The notes under the pieces: generated by a model
The model's database searches: none
Seen by the model: only the letters and a program-made list of their open reading frames with translations
Told to the model about the DNA's origin: nothing
Shown here: positions 11,962 to 23,389 of the stretch, in pieces
How positions within the stretch are numbered: position 1 is the stretch's first letter
Layout of the letters: each line of letters starts with the position of its first letter
Translations under genes and position numbers: made by a program
Assembly (NCBI GenBank): GCA_011503125.2
Contig: WWBZ02000016.1
Span: forward strand, 3,720,001 to 3,784,000
Direction: 5' to 3'
DNA: 64,000 nt
DNA from: Botryosphaeria dothidea
Taxonomy: Eukaryota; Ascomycota; Dothideomycetes; Botryosphaeriales; Botryosphaeriaceae

Positions 11962-12653
11962 ATGCGCTTCTCGACTTTCTTCGCCGTCTCGGCCTTCACC
12001 GGCTTTGCCGTTGCCCAGAGCAGCACCTCCTCCGCCGCCGCTGCTGAGACCACCGTCTCCGATCCCAGCACCGTCGAGGCCTCGCTTCGCAACACTTGGT
12101 GCCGTGCCCAGCAGCAGTCCTGCCCGACCCTCTGCGGCGGCGACACCGCAAACAACACTTGCGATTCGGTAAGTCTAGCCGCTTACTGGTGCTCGTCCCA
12201 CCAGTTGGCCCATGAACTGACGGCGCCGATCGTGGACTAAAATCGCTGACCGCATTTTGCTAGACTACGCTCGAGTACAACTGCACCTGCACCGCTTCCA
12301 TCAACCTTAACGTGTCGGACTTCACTCAGACCCTGCCGTCCCTTGAGTGCCAGTACGCCGTGGCTCAGTGCACTGCCGACCACCCCGATGACGCCGAGGG
12401 CCAGGCCACTTGCCAGTCGGTTTCTTGCGGAAGCAAGAACGTTACGTCGCAGGTCGAGTCCTCTTCCAGCAGCGCCTCCGCTTCGGCCACCGCGTCTTCG
12501 ACCGGCTCGTCTTCTGGCAGCGCTTCTGCCACCAGTGCCACGGCAGCCTCCACTACCTCTGCCGACTCGAGCGCTAGCATCAAACTCGCCAAGAACTATG
12601 GCTCTGGCGCGCTGGTTGCTGGTCTGCTGGCGCTCTTTGGCTTTGCTCTGTAG
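11962..12653 (+). CDS. Secreted Cys-rich protein with GPI-anchor signal (DUF7707-like)
   Basis: Predicted cell-wall or plasma-membrane surface protein of unknown role. Two exons, 11962-12168 and 12264-12653 (95-bp intron, phase 0), encode 198 aa. Residues 1-19 are a classical signal peptide (MRFSTFFAVSAFTGFAVA, cleavage near AQS). The central domain (about 35-130) has ten cysteines, including TWCRAQQQSCPTLCGG, YNCTCTASINLNVSDFTQ and LECQYAVAQC, a pattern I associate with fungal DUF7707 proteins. A Ser/Ala/Thr-rich stalk (about 140-175) would be heavily O-glycosylated. A short hydrophobic end (GALVAGLLALFGFAL) after KNYGSG is a typical GPI-attachment signal. It is expressed from a pyrimidine-rich leader, common in highly expressed fungal genes. 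Confidence 0.88.
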
Positions 12654-13399
12654 AGAGACAACTTGTGGTGGGAAAATCGGCGGGACCCGGGTTCATATGG
12701 AGATGGGATTGGGCGCGCCTGTGCAGGTCTTTTTGTTTCTTTTAATTCCCAATGCTTTTGGAAGCAATGAGTGGTACTACACGTAGGTAATGAGATACGG
12801 TGCGCATTGTTTGCTTGAAGCGCTCTTAGCGATAGTCAATTGAAGGTGTTTATGGTACCATATCGTTGAAGAGCGTCGGAGAGGCCATTGTGCATGTGGC
12901 ACGCTCGTGCGACCGTGGTTCACCTGACAGTCGGTCGCTGAGAGCGGGTGGAACTAACGGCAAGCGGCAGACAATCATAGCGGTAGCTAGTGCCCAACAA
13001 ACGCTTCCCTCCAGCAACGCGTCGCAAAGCTTCCTCCACACAGCTTCCGCTGCAGATGACTCGTTGCGGAGGATGCTGATCCTAAGCTCTCTCCCCTCAC
13101 CCGCCGCGAATCCCCCTATCCGATTGGCGTGTGGAGAGAGAGCTCTCCTTGTCCCCTTGCAGTGCGGATCCTCACCGCCCCGTCGGACGAAAGTCCGTTC
13201 ACGTGAAAGGTGAATTCGCATCTCACGGCCGAAAAAAAAAAGCAGCCGACGGGACCTATCGATAAGCATTCCCTGCTTTGTATGTAACAACCCTGTGTCT
13301 GCGTCACTGCTCAACCATTTCTTGGTGGGAGACCTTAAGCAGCCGAGTCTCGTGCCAACACCTAGCATACCACGCGCCTACCTGCTCCTCGCGCCGTTA
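12654..13399. other. Intergenic spacer, GPI-protein to GPD
   Basis: 3' flank of the GPI-protein gene and promoter of the GPD gene. A homopurine A-run occurs near 13230. No supported coding sequence is present. Confidence 0.5.
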
Positions 13400-15041
13400 A
13401 TGTTCAGGACCCTACAACCTCTCTCTCTTTCTGTTTCGCGAGTCCTGACAGCGCACACGACCAGGTCTCCTTCAGCTTTTTCAGGCCCCGCTGTCGCCAA
13501 ACAACGCCTCGATACCCTTGCGGCGCATCTCTCGACCTCAGCACCGGCCCCTGCAGCTCCTGCACCCAACAACAGGCTTACCCCGCGAGCAGCCATGGCG
13601 ACTCTCGGAAGCGCGACGAAAAAGCACAAGGTGACGATCGTGGGATCGGGTAACTGGTGGGGCACAACGGTTTCTCTAGAGTTCTGGGTGTTAGAGTAGA
13701 GAAAGACATGAACTGCGGCTGACACTGGACATACTCGATTCTGCATCACAGGGGCACCACCATGGCCAAGATCGTCGCGGAAAACGTCAATGCGCACCCG
13801 CAGCTCTTCGAGGAGCAGGTCCAGATGTGGGTCTACGAGGAGGAGGTGGTTGTCGACAAGAAGTCGCGGCACTACGACGCCAGCAATCCGCTGTGCCAGG
13901 GCACGCAGAAGCTGTCCAAGGTGATCAACGAGCTGCACGAGAACGTGAAGTACCTGCCCAACATCACGCTACCTTCCAACGTCATTGCGAATCCCTCGCT
14001 GGACGATGCTGCCCGCGACAGCACCCTCTTGGTCTTCGTCATTCCTCACCAATTCATCGCGCGCATCTGCGATCGCCTGAAGGGTAAGATTCTCCCCTTT
14101 GCGCGCGGCATCAGTTGCACCAAGGGTGTCGACGTGTCGGACAAGGGCATCCAGCTGTTCTCCGAGTCGATCGGCCAGCGCCTGGGCATCTACTGCGGCG
14201 CCCTTTCAGGCGCCAACATCGCCACCGAAATCGCGCAGGAGAAGTACTCGGAGACGACCGTCGCCTACGACCCGCCGCCGATCGACTCGAGGCAGCCCTC
14301 GCCCACGCCTTCCCCATCCGAGTCAACGACCGATCTCGCCTCCCCACAGAGCAAGTCTTCCAGCGAGGACCGCTCCATCGTCTTGCACCCGCTGCCCATC
14401 GACTACCCGCCTCTCAGCCACGAGAATGTCAAGAAGCTCTTCCACAGGCCCTACTTCCACGTTCGCATGGTGTCGGATGTCGCTGGTGTTTCGCTGGGTG
14501 GTGCTCTGAAGAACGTGGTCGCGCTCGCGGCTGGCTTCATGGACGGCCTAGGCTGGGGTGACAATGCGAAGGCCGCTGTCATGCGTGTGGGTCTTCTGGA
14601 GATGGTCAAGTTTGGAATGAAATTCTTCTCGTCGAGCTGCCGGCCATCGACCTTCACGGAAGAGAGCTGCGGCATGGCGGACGTGGTGACGAGTTGCATG
14701 GGCGGTAGGAACTTCCGCTGCGCCAAGATTGCGATCGAACGCGGTATGAGCGTCGAGGATGTCGAGAAGGCCGAGTTGAACGGCCAGAAGCTGCAGGGTA
14801 CCAGTACGGCGTACGAGGTGCACTCGTTCCTCAAGAGCCAGGGATCGGTCGAAGACTTCCCTCTCTTCACGGCGGTTTACAGTAAGTCATCCTTTATTCC
14901 ACGCCAATCTCCGTTCCGTGACTGTTCCTTCTTCCAAGCTCTTGCGAGATCTGCCATTTGGACTGACGGTGAAATGCAGACATTCTTGAGGGCAAAATGA
15001 AGGCCGAAGACATCCCTGACTTGATCGAGCCGAAGAACTAG
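13400..15041 (+). CDS. GPD1: NAD-dependent glycerol-3-phosphate dehydrogenase with N-terminal leader
   Basis: Reduces dihydroxyacetone phosphate to glycerol-3-phosphate, for glycerol (osmolyte) and lipid synthesis. Three exons: 13400-13656, 13752-14881 and 14980-15041, introns 95 and 98 bp. NAD-binding motif VGSGNWGTT is rebuilt across intron 1. Conserved blocks: [57 protein letters not shown] (catalytic Lys in GALKN) and [10 protein letters not shown] Ser/Pro-rich insertion (about [17 protein letters not shown] onward, ~45 aa) precedes the [11 protein letters not shown] segment; related insertions occur in other filamentous-fungal enzymes. The open frame begins 65 codons before the usual cytosolic start ([10 protein letters not shown] at 13595, in a strong context). 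That leader is Arg/Ser/Ala-rich with a single Asp, like a mitochondrial presequence. Both starts may be used. Function is firm, start uncertain. Confidence 0.93.
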
Positions 15042-16937
15042 ACGATGACGGAACATGATCAGAGCGCTACCGAGAAGCGACTCTGGAGATACCCGCGGGT
15101 GGGGTGGTACTAGATACACGGCGGAGCAACGGCTTTATGCTGTATACAATAGACGGAGATATTTCCTAGAGCACAAAATCAGAACACAGCATTTCTACTA
15201 CTCTCCTGCACATGTTTCCATCGATCAGCATGTTGTTTGAAGGCAATAAGGCAAAGCGGCAAAAAGTACTCGAGTCTTGCGGCGGGAAAGGTACAGCAAC
15301 ATATACGATCACTGTTCCGGATGAATGGCTCATATGCCGGCGGAGAATCCTCCAGTGAGATTTGAGCCGGAGCGGCGCCCAGCTCAAGGGAGCCGTCAAG
15401 GCTTGCAGGAAACCATCGGAATTAGCATGTCTTAACTCCTTTGCAACGGATAGATGCATGGGACTGACCGGATAGGAAGCATGTCCGTTGCACATACATC
15501 GGGAAGTTAACCAGTACCAAGACAGCACAAGACAGTTTATCTCTCGGCATTTCATGCAAAAAACGAGCGCGAGGGATTTGTGTGCGTGGGAGTGGAGCAG
15601 AGAGCCAGCACCGAACCACCTGTTCAATCTGGTCAGATCTCACCTGACGCCCGCTGCCCGCCGCCTTGGCCTTTTCGGAACAGCGATGGGCCGACGAATG
15701 GGGCAAAGCCGTCCGCGCCGGGATTGCTCCCCGCCAGCCCTCCCGTTGCCCTGCCTCTGCCCTGCGTAGGGTTGCCCTTTGTCCGAGCCCACCAACAGGC
15801 ATCTCTCTGACTGCTTTGCTTTGTGCCAGACCTCAACTCTTTTTTCTGTTGGCGCAGATCTGGAACGCCAGCTCTTACAAAGTTCCCTGCGGGAGCCTCA
15901 GGTAAAGCATCAGCGCGCCCGGGCCGGCGGATGCCCAGAGTCCATGAAAAGTAGAAGCTGGTCTGGGCCAAATCGCGCCGTCCTAGCAGCCACCGGCCAC
16001 ACCAAAAGACGGCACCGATGTCACTGGCAACACGGCCAAGGCCGGCCTCGCTGCTGGTGCTTCGGCGCGTTTCGTCGGGGCGGTGCCAAGCCCAGACAAG
16101 CAAGTCCGTCGTCAAATGCCGCCGCCTCTTGATTCGTCTTGACCGGCTCGCCTGGCGTCTCCTTCCCCGCCTTGAACCCCAGGGCGCGCGTGCCAGCAGG
16201 CGTCCCGCTGCGGGTTGGGGTTGGATGGCCGAGGACAAACGCTCCATTTCCCCCACGAATCTGGAGAATTTGTGGAGAGCGCGATGACGGCAACGAAGTG
16301 CTCTCTGACATCGACGGCGCCGTCTGCCTGCGCAGCCCGCACACCAAGACCTGCCCGCCCGCCAATAACGCCCTCCCCTTGTTTTCTGTTGCATACCCAA
16401 GGCCTCTGCCCGCCAATGACGGGCCCCAGCCGCCACGATAGGTACATGTGACGTTTACCTTCAGTGTGGAGACCGCTGCCCTTTTTGTGTGCCTCGCTCA
16501 CCAATTCCGCTGGTTGCAGGGTGCGGGCAGGCCCATGATAACAAAGTAGCATCGGTCATCACTTTTGTCTACCCTTTCCTCCCTTTCCCCCGGCTCCATT
16601 TTTTTTCGTTCGCACCGTATCTCTCGGCGGGCGGCTCACTTGGTCCCTTTTTGTCATCCGTGCGGAGCCCTTCTTCTCTTCTAGAGGAGACCGCGCCAGT
16701 AGTGATCGGCGGGAAACGGTTTTCCTGCTTTTTTATTAATCAAGCCTCCGGCGCTTCCTTTACTACTTTACTCCGACGTCAGGCCCTTTCCTCCGTGCTT
16801 CTCATCTCCAACGTCCCTGTGCGCCGCCCTTGCTTTTTTGTTTTAGAAGGGTTCACAAGTGCTCACCGCGCATTGATCCTGGATCACTTCTTCCAAGACG
16901 CGCTAAGAGTCGGAATTTGAAGAGGCTTGGGTCCAAG
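15042..16937. other. Long intergenic spacer (1.9 kb)
   Basis: No gene is supported. Frames up to 267 codons on the minus strand (15633-16436) are Arg/Gly/Ala-rich with no motif. The segment 16560-16930 is pyrimidine-rich (TTTCCTCCCTTTCCCCC-type runs) and is probably the promoter and leader of the following transporter. Confidence 0.5.
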
Positions 16938-19409
16938 ATGTCGCCGCCCAGTCTACCGTCGGATGACGAGAAAAAGCTTGGGGTCGAGCCGGGCGAGGTG
17001 GTCGAGTCAGGCGCGAACGATGGCTTGCCTCCGGATCCTGACGCTGGATTGAGTGAGGAAGATCGCGCCGCTATTGTACGTGCTGTCTCAATTATTCCGT
17101 CTGCGATCAATGAAAAGGAAAACAATGGCTGACTAGGATTATTCACAGGACCGGAAGCTGCTGTGGAAGCTTGATCTGAAGTTGATCCCTTGGGTATGTA
17201 TGCCTCAAAGCCTTTTCTTTCCAACTCAAGCTTTCCGGTGCTTCGCATTCCGAGCGGTGAGGAGAAACTTGAGAATATGCATCACGTGGGCGCGTACAAT
17301 TTGTGTAACGTCAGGCTAATCCATTGGGCTTTCCTGTAGCTCTGCTTCCTTTACCTGATCTCGTTCCTTGATCGTACAAACATTGGTAGGTGCCATCTCC
17401 AGCAAAATACCGAGAGACAAATACGTTCTGTGACTTTAGTCATTCTGCGCGCACGCACAAATCACCACCACTCACCAAATCCCTCGTCAAACCATCTCTT
17501 CCTGAGGAAATGAATGCTGATGTTTCAACTTCAGGCAATGCCAAGATCGATGGCCTTCAAAAAGATCTGAACATGACGAATGGCCAATATAACGCCGTAC
17601 TCTCGATCTTCTTCGTCTCTTACTCGCTTGCGGAGCCCCTCACCAATGTCTTGCTAAAGCGCCTGCGGCCCAGCGTATTTTTGCCAATCATCATGTTGTT
17701 GTGGGGCATCTGCATGACGACTATGGGATTGTAAGTTTATTTTCTTGGTTTTCCTTCGTCTGATGTTTGACCTCCGGGACCCCCTGAGCCCCATCTGTCA
17801 AATTGAAAGACCCTTTCATCAGAAACCAAAAGGAGTTGTTCCTACCTCTGGTTCTGAACATGTGGAGTGTCTGAGATTACACCGGCCCCTTTCTCACGGT
17901 TCAAGCGCATCTGAGATTCTGAAGGTGACATCAAAGGGACAAGAAACTACCTTTAATGGTATTCAAGTCTGCTAGCAAATTTTTGGTCACTATGATTGCT
18001 TGGGCTTTGTCAACTTCACTCGCGGCAGTACGATCTGTCAGCCTACGGGCTCACGTTTCGATTGGACTTCGCAAATGTAGAAGAGGCGGAAGACGGAATC
18101 GTTTGCTTTTGACGAGGACATGCAGCACTAACATACATCTGCCAGGGTGCACAATTTCTCAGGCCTCGCCGCAGCCCGCTTCTTCCTCGGTCTGACAGAA
18201 GCGGGGCTCTTTCCCGGTGTCAACTACTACCTCAGTTGCTGGTACAAGCGCTCCGAATTCGGTATCCGTGCCGCTATCTTCTTCTCCGCAGCCGCGCTCG
18301 CCGGCTCCTTTGGTGGACTGCTGGCCGCAGCTATTGCTCAAATGCGTGGCATTGGCGGAAAGCCTGGATGGGCATGGATTTTCATCCTCGAGGTACGTGG
18401 GCCATGACATATACAGTGACGGCCGTCACAGCACAAGAGCTCCAACTCAACCAACTGAACCGCCTTCTACAGGGACTTGCAACGATCTTCGTAGGCATAG
18501 CTTCCTACTGGATGGTCCACGACTTCCCCGACGAAGCCAAGTTCCTCTCGGACGCGGACCGGGCGCGCGTCATCCGCCGGCTCAAGGCCGACAAGCAGAG
18601 CAGCGCGGAGCATGAAGAATTCAAGATGGACTACTTCTGGGCCAGCGTTAAGGACTGGAAGACGTACGCCTTCTCGGTCATCTACATGGGCTGCGACGGC
18701 GCGCTCTACGCCTTCTCGCTGTTCCTGCCGACCATCATCAACGAGCTAGTACGTCTCGAACAAACTTACCCGCTTGCAACCTCTCTTGTCATTTTTTTTT
18801 TTTTTGGTGCGAAAGACATGCTGACGAGGATACACGAAAAAGGGCTACTCCAGCACAACCGCCAACCTCCTCTCCGTCCCGCCCTACGCCGCCGCCGCCA
18901 TCCTGACCGTCGCCATCGGCTGGCTGGCCGACCGCACGCGCCTGCGCGGCTACTGCAACATCGGCGTCTCGTTCCTCGGCATCGCCGGCTTCAGCATGCT
19001 GCTGGGCTCGTCCGACCCGGCCGTCAAGTACGCGGGGACCTTCCTCGGCGCCCTCGGCATCTACCCGTGCATCAGCAACACCATCTCGTGGGCGTCCAAC
19101 AACGTCGAGGGCGTCTATAAGCGCGGCGTCACGCTCGGCTTCGTGATCGGCTGGGGCAACCTCAACGGCGTCGTGAGCAGCAACATCTATCGCCAGCAGG
19201 ACCGCCCGCGGTATTTCGTCGGCCACGGCGTCGTGCTAGCGTACCTGATACTGTTTCTGCTGGGCGGGAGCATCTCGACGCACCTTGCGCTGCGGCGCGA
19301 GAACGCGAAGAGGAGGCGCGGTGACAGGGACAGCTGGATCGAGGGGAAGAACGAGAAGGAGATCGAGCTGCTGGGGGATAGGAGGCCGGATTTCTTGTAC
19401 GTGCTGTGA
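16938..19409 (+). CDS. MFS anion:cation symporter (allantoate permease / Dal5-Tna1 type), copy 1
   Basis: Predicted plasma-membrane H+ symporter for a small organic anion or vitamin (nicotinate, allantoate, pantothenate-type substrates). Seven exons: 16938-17075, 17149-17193, 17340-17385, 17535-17730, 18146-18392, 18473-18748 and 18843-19409, total 504 aa. Family motifs read across splices: RKLLWKLDLKLIPW, LYLISFLDRTNIGNAKI, FFVSYSLAEPLTNVLLKR, the signature RFFLGLTEAGLFPGVNYYL with WYKRSEFGIRAAIFFSAA, and GKPGWAWIFILEG. The second half has LFLPTIINELGYSSTTANLLSVPPY and a cytosolic acidic tail. Intron 4 is 415 bp, far longer than its siblings (72-149 bp). Intron 6 contains a run of 14 T. The last acceptor (aaaaag at 18842) is weak but is the only one keeping the reading frame. 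Family sure, substrate unknown. Confidence 0.9.
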
Positions 19410-20322
19410 GCTTTGGGTCGTGTCGTGGTGATGATGGCTGGAGATATGTCCTCGGGGAGGGTTTGGGTAAATGCGCGGCTGCGGGAAATACCCTCCCCTC
19501 GGTTGTATGCTCGGTATGACGATGATGATTGGATGAATGCGTCTGCTCGGCGCGATGATTGTGGTAAAGAAATTGATTACGGTCCGTGAATCTTGGGAAG
19601 GTGAAGCTAGATGCATGAGCAGTCATTTGCCCGAAATAGTATGAAATGCCGAGGAGAGTGTGTATCAGAAGCAGAAGCGTTAGCACAGATATACAGAGCG
19701 TTGCCACCGACGGTTAGCGCCGAATACGAGGTTTAATCAAGACTACTATGGAGGGTTGAAGCATTCGTCCGGATGGCTTTGTCGCTACAGATGAAATACA
19801 CTGACGTCCGGATGAATGCTTCCACTCCCCATGAGGTTGGATTTGTTGTAGGTTATTGCCGCTGATCACCGGCTACGATATCCCCCTGCACATGGAGATC
19901 TGCAAGGCATCTCGAATGATCGTCCGGATATGTATCCGTCGATTGGCGCGCCGGGCGTGCCTGGTAGTTCGGATAAGGATAACTATCCACGTCGATGAAG
20001 GACATCGTATAGCACCGAAAGAATCAAGAAACAATAAACCAATTCGAGAGACTCCGGTGGGCAATGCTACGTGGCGCAAACTAGCAAGCATTGTACCAGC
20101 TACCTGGAATGCTGCCTCTTCGGGAAAGCCAAAAAGAAATAACTGCAGTGGAGCACATCACCACATGAGCGTTCGTGGGCATAAAAACCTTCAATTATCA
20201 AATATGAACTTCTTCGAGTCCGAAAGGCACTATGTTGAGGGCACCCATTGTATATAGGTTGAATAGAGAAAAACGATTAGGTCTGAAAATCTCCTTTGGA
20301 AGCAAAGAGAACGCTGGGCATG
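19410..20322. other. Intergenic region between convergent genes, with a foldback
   Basis: 3' flanks of the ACS carrier (+) and the alcohol dehydrogenase (-). It contains an 18-bp imperfect inverted repeat at 19758-19822, and a related GTCCGGAT word again at about 19921. No supported coding sequence is present. Confidence 0.5.
19758..19822. repeat. Imperfect inverted repeat (18-bp arms, 29-bp loop)
   Basis: The left arm GAAGCATTCGTCCGGATG at 19758-19775 is the reverse complement of 19805-19822 at 16 of 18 positions. Both mismatches are transitions. It could be a terminator-like foldback, a tiny MITE remnant, or chance. Confidence 0.65.
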
Positions 20323-21781
20323 TCATGCGCACATTTCCAAAATCTCCAAAACCTGTGCCTTTTCTTTCAGAGGCACGGCATTCGTGGTGCACCATCGATC
20401 TTTCAGACTGCTCAGCGCCAAATTGTCGAACTTGTCTTTCCCCACGCCCATAGCCCCCAAGCTTCTCGGCATCCCCAATTCACTGATGATCACATCGAGG
20501 CATGCCGACAGATCCGCCTCGTCTCTACTCAACCCCCGTGACGTCAGCGTCGCCGCGACGGTCGGTTCGGTCCACAGCACGTCGCGGACACGTTGTTGCT
20601 TGATCGGGATGTCTTTTGCGTAGGCCTCGCTCTCGGCATCGGCGGCGTGGCGAGCGTTGAATGCGCACACGGCCGGCAGCAGGATGCAGCTCGTCTCGCC
20701 GTGGCCGACTCCGAGCGGCCCCAGTTGATGGCCAATACCATGCGAGGCGCCGAGGGGTGCTCCTCCCTTGCAAGCTTGCATGGCGTCCCTGACGCCCAGT
20801 TGGCACTTGAAGCGTGCATCGAGATCTGTATTGTCGGAGTCTTTGGCGCTGCGAAGGAGACCAGGTACGAGCTTGCGGAGACCTTCTGCAGCGGCAGCAT
20901 CGGATGTTGAGCTGCTGTAAGGTGAACAGATGGTTTCGACGCAGTGATCGACGGCGCGGATGCCGGTGCTGAGCCAAAATCGTGGCGGGGTGGTTGTGGC
21001 GAGCTGGGGCGACAGGATAATCAGGCGCGACCCCAGAGGAGGATTGGGGCCGAAGCCGTGTTTGTGCCGTGTTTGGTCGTTGGTTCCGCCTGCATGATCG
21101 GAATATTCACCCCCGGAGAGGGAAGTGGGGATAGAGATGATGGGGATGCGTGGGGGCGTAAGGTCGGATCGTTGGACGGAGGCGTCACGGTTGTTCGTCA
21201 GGCGTTGAAGTGCGGGGGAATCGAAAGCATCATTTGCAGTAGCCTGATGAAAAATGACTTGTCAGCGGTGTACTGTGAGGTGATGGAGATGGCTCGAGAG
21301 CTGACGGCGGCGTTCCCCAACAGGAAAATAAAGTCGTGGAAGCAAGCGATGACACGAGAGCTTTGCGAATTGAGATGAGAAGTTCCAGTGGCAGTTGCTA
21401 ATAGTTCTGGTTTGGTTGGTTGTGAAATGGACCTACCAGAGAAACTATCTTTGCGGCATCTATCAAGCTACCACCGCCTATGGTGAGCAGAAGGTCTGCG
21501 TCCAACTCCTTGACTTGCTGGGCGACGTCAATGCACTCGGACCACAGTGTATGCGAGGTCATGCCTCGGCGCACTCCAACGACGTTGCCTTCCAGGGCAT
21601 CTTCTAGTGCTTTTACTGCATCGGTATTTTTAGATAGCGATCCTGAGGCCAGGATATATACCCTCTTGGCCTTGAAGGTTTGTTCGATGTGCTTGGCGCA
21701 AGCAGCGGGGTACAGAAGGCCGTAGCTGATGTAGGGATACTCGTGGTCTGCGAAGGCCTTGTGATACATGTCTTCAGCCAT
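20323..21781 (-). CDS. Iron-containing alcohol dehydrogenase / maleylacetate reductase family
   Basis: Predicted NAD(P)H-dependent oxidoreductase of the group III alcohol dehydrogenase fold; relatives reduce maleylacetate in aromatic breakdown. Two exons, 21781-21437 and 21243-20323, with a 193-bp intron (phase 0), give 421 aa. The N-terminal domain has RVYILASGSLSKNTDAV and the dinucleotide-binding LLLTIGGGSLIDAAKIVSL. The C-terminal helical domain shows IPTSLSGGEYSDHAG (cf. PTTAGSGSE in the family), GIRAVDHCVETICSP (Asp and His metal-site positions), and GASHGIGHQLGPLGVGHGETSCILLP, which carries the two metal-binding histidine clusters. All expected blocks are present, so the enzyme should be active. 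The closest relatives are more likely maleylacetate reductases than ethanol dehydrogenases, but this is inference. Confidence 0.88.
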
Positions 21782-21948
21782 GGGAAGCTGAGGGAGTTGG
21801 GATACTCGAGCCTTTTAGGGAGACTCGGGGTCCAGGATGGCGATAAATAGGAACCCCGGACCGCCGCGGGGCCTGGGGCAACATCGGGCGGGGTGCCGGT
21901 GGGAGGGCGAGGGCGGATTGGCTTGTGCCGGGTGGTCCTTGCGACGTT

Positions 21949-22648
21949 TCACCACACAACTTGAACCAGCTTCTTTGCTGTGAAGACGACAGCCAAGATG
22001 CCCAAAGCCGAGGCGATGCCCAAAGCGACCAAGACTTTCCAGCGCATGTCCATCGCCTCGCTAAACTCCAGCTTTGCAACCTTGCGGTGTTTCTTGCCAA
22101 CGAACCACCGCTTGGATCCTTGCTTGCTTCTGCAACTCATGCCTTTGTCCAACTCGGCCTGGCCGTCGATGCCAGGGACATTGCCATCCAACCCTTGTGT
22201 CTTGCCAGCACTGGCGTCCTGCCATGTTGAGTCGGTCGGGTTCTGGTAGGGCTGCGGATCCAACCATTGCCATGGCGAGAAACGCGTCCACCATGACGAT
22301 GAGCGCAATGGCGGGTGCTCGGCGAGGCGATAGGCGCGACTGCGACGGTCGACAAGGAACAGCGAAAAAATGAAGGAGGCGAACAACAGCGGCGTTAGGA
22401 CGAGCTGGTGGGGTCGCGTGTTAGTGGGAGAGGCGGGCGCATTGCGCTCTGAACATGGCAGGGCTCACCTTCTTGAGGAAAGGCTCTTCGGGTCCATCGT
22501 GCAAAGAACCCTGTTCGGATGAGGAGGGCGAGGCCAATGGCGACGGGATGGGGGAATTGGCCAGGTCGAGGAATGGGTCGGGCTTCCGCTTTCGTTGCTT
22601 GGGCGGAGTTGACGGACGAGAGAGATTGAGCTGGGGTGAGTGTGTCAT
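21949..22648 (-). CDS. Conserved-looking small membrane protein, function unknown
   Basis: Two exons, 22648-22469 and 22404-21949, with a 64-bp intron (gtgagc...cag), encode 211 aa. The N-terminus is polar and Pro/Ser-rich (NLSRPSTPPKQRKRKPDPFL) with a basic patch. A first hydrophobic stretch reads LVLTPLLFASFIFSLFLVD, created exactly by the splice. A central tryptophan-rich segment follows (SSSWWTRFSPWQWLDPQPY), then a basic region and a C-terminal TM helix (VLVALGIASALGILAVVFTA). Both helices being assembled in frame supports the model. I do not recognise the family. The gene lies 168 bp upstream of the dehydrogenase start on the same strand. Likely an endomembrane protein with two TM segments. 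Confidence 0.7.
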
Positions 22649-23389
22649 TGCGCAACAGCGGAGAAGAGTGCGGTGACTGCTGCGGAGACCAGAAGCGGCG
22701 GTCAGGAAGCTGGATAGTCTTATTGTCGCATTAGGCAGTGTTCTGGACGGTGGCAGCGGACGCGGACGCGGATGCCGGCGGCTGCATCGACGTCACTAGC
22801 TTGCGTATCGATAAAGCGCAGATGCCGAATACGTGTCGCGCCCGCACGCGTTTCCTCGCCCCGAGTCCGAGCCAAAGTTTAACGGTAGGCTCGGTCGCAA
22901 TGCGAGCACAAACGCAAGTGATGCATGCCGGCCTGCGAAGGCTGCGAGTCAAGTGGACCCCGTGGTTGGCGCTGCAACCTCAGCCGCCAGGCGCTGACAC
23001 AGGCTCGACGACGAGGACAGCTTTGTCTGGTAGCAGCTGCACATAAGAGGCCGCATCTTTGACAGGCTGCCCCGTGACTAACGCCGGTCGCCCCTTGAAG
23101 GGAGGGGTGCCGTTTTAATATCTGCGGAGATACAGCAGCTTGGCGTGCATGAGCCTTACTCAGACGCAATCCGCCGGACGAAAACACGGACGAACCTTCG
23201 GCCCCGTCCCACCCCGTGCAGCCTGCCTGAGCTCACATCTTACCCTTCCTTCATTTGACTTTCTCTTTCTTTCTCTCGATCTCGTCATTCTTTGGTTTGT
23301 CATCGTGTGGCATCGAGATATAACGAGCCACGCCCAAGTTGTCTGCACCAAGTTTTGGCGTTTCGTGAACTTCTTCGCCAGTCAACACC
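22649..23389. promoter_or_regulatory. Divergent promoter region, small membrane protein / Zn2Cys6 regulator
   Basis: These 741 bp separate two genes transcribed away from each other. The right part (23230-23380) is C/T-rich and is probably the 5' UTR of the regulator. No specific binding site could be assigned. Confidence 0.5.

Noticed and set aside
15633..16436. 267-codon minus-strand open frame
   Set aside because: Arg/Gly/Trp-rich, no recognisable domain, and overlapping frames of similar length exist on the other strand.
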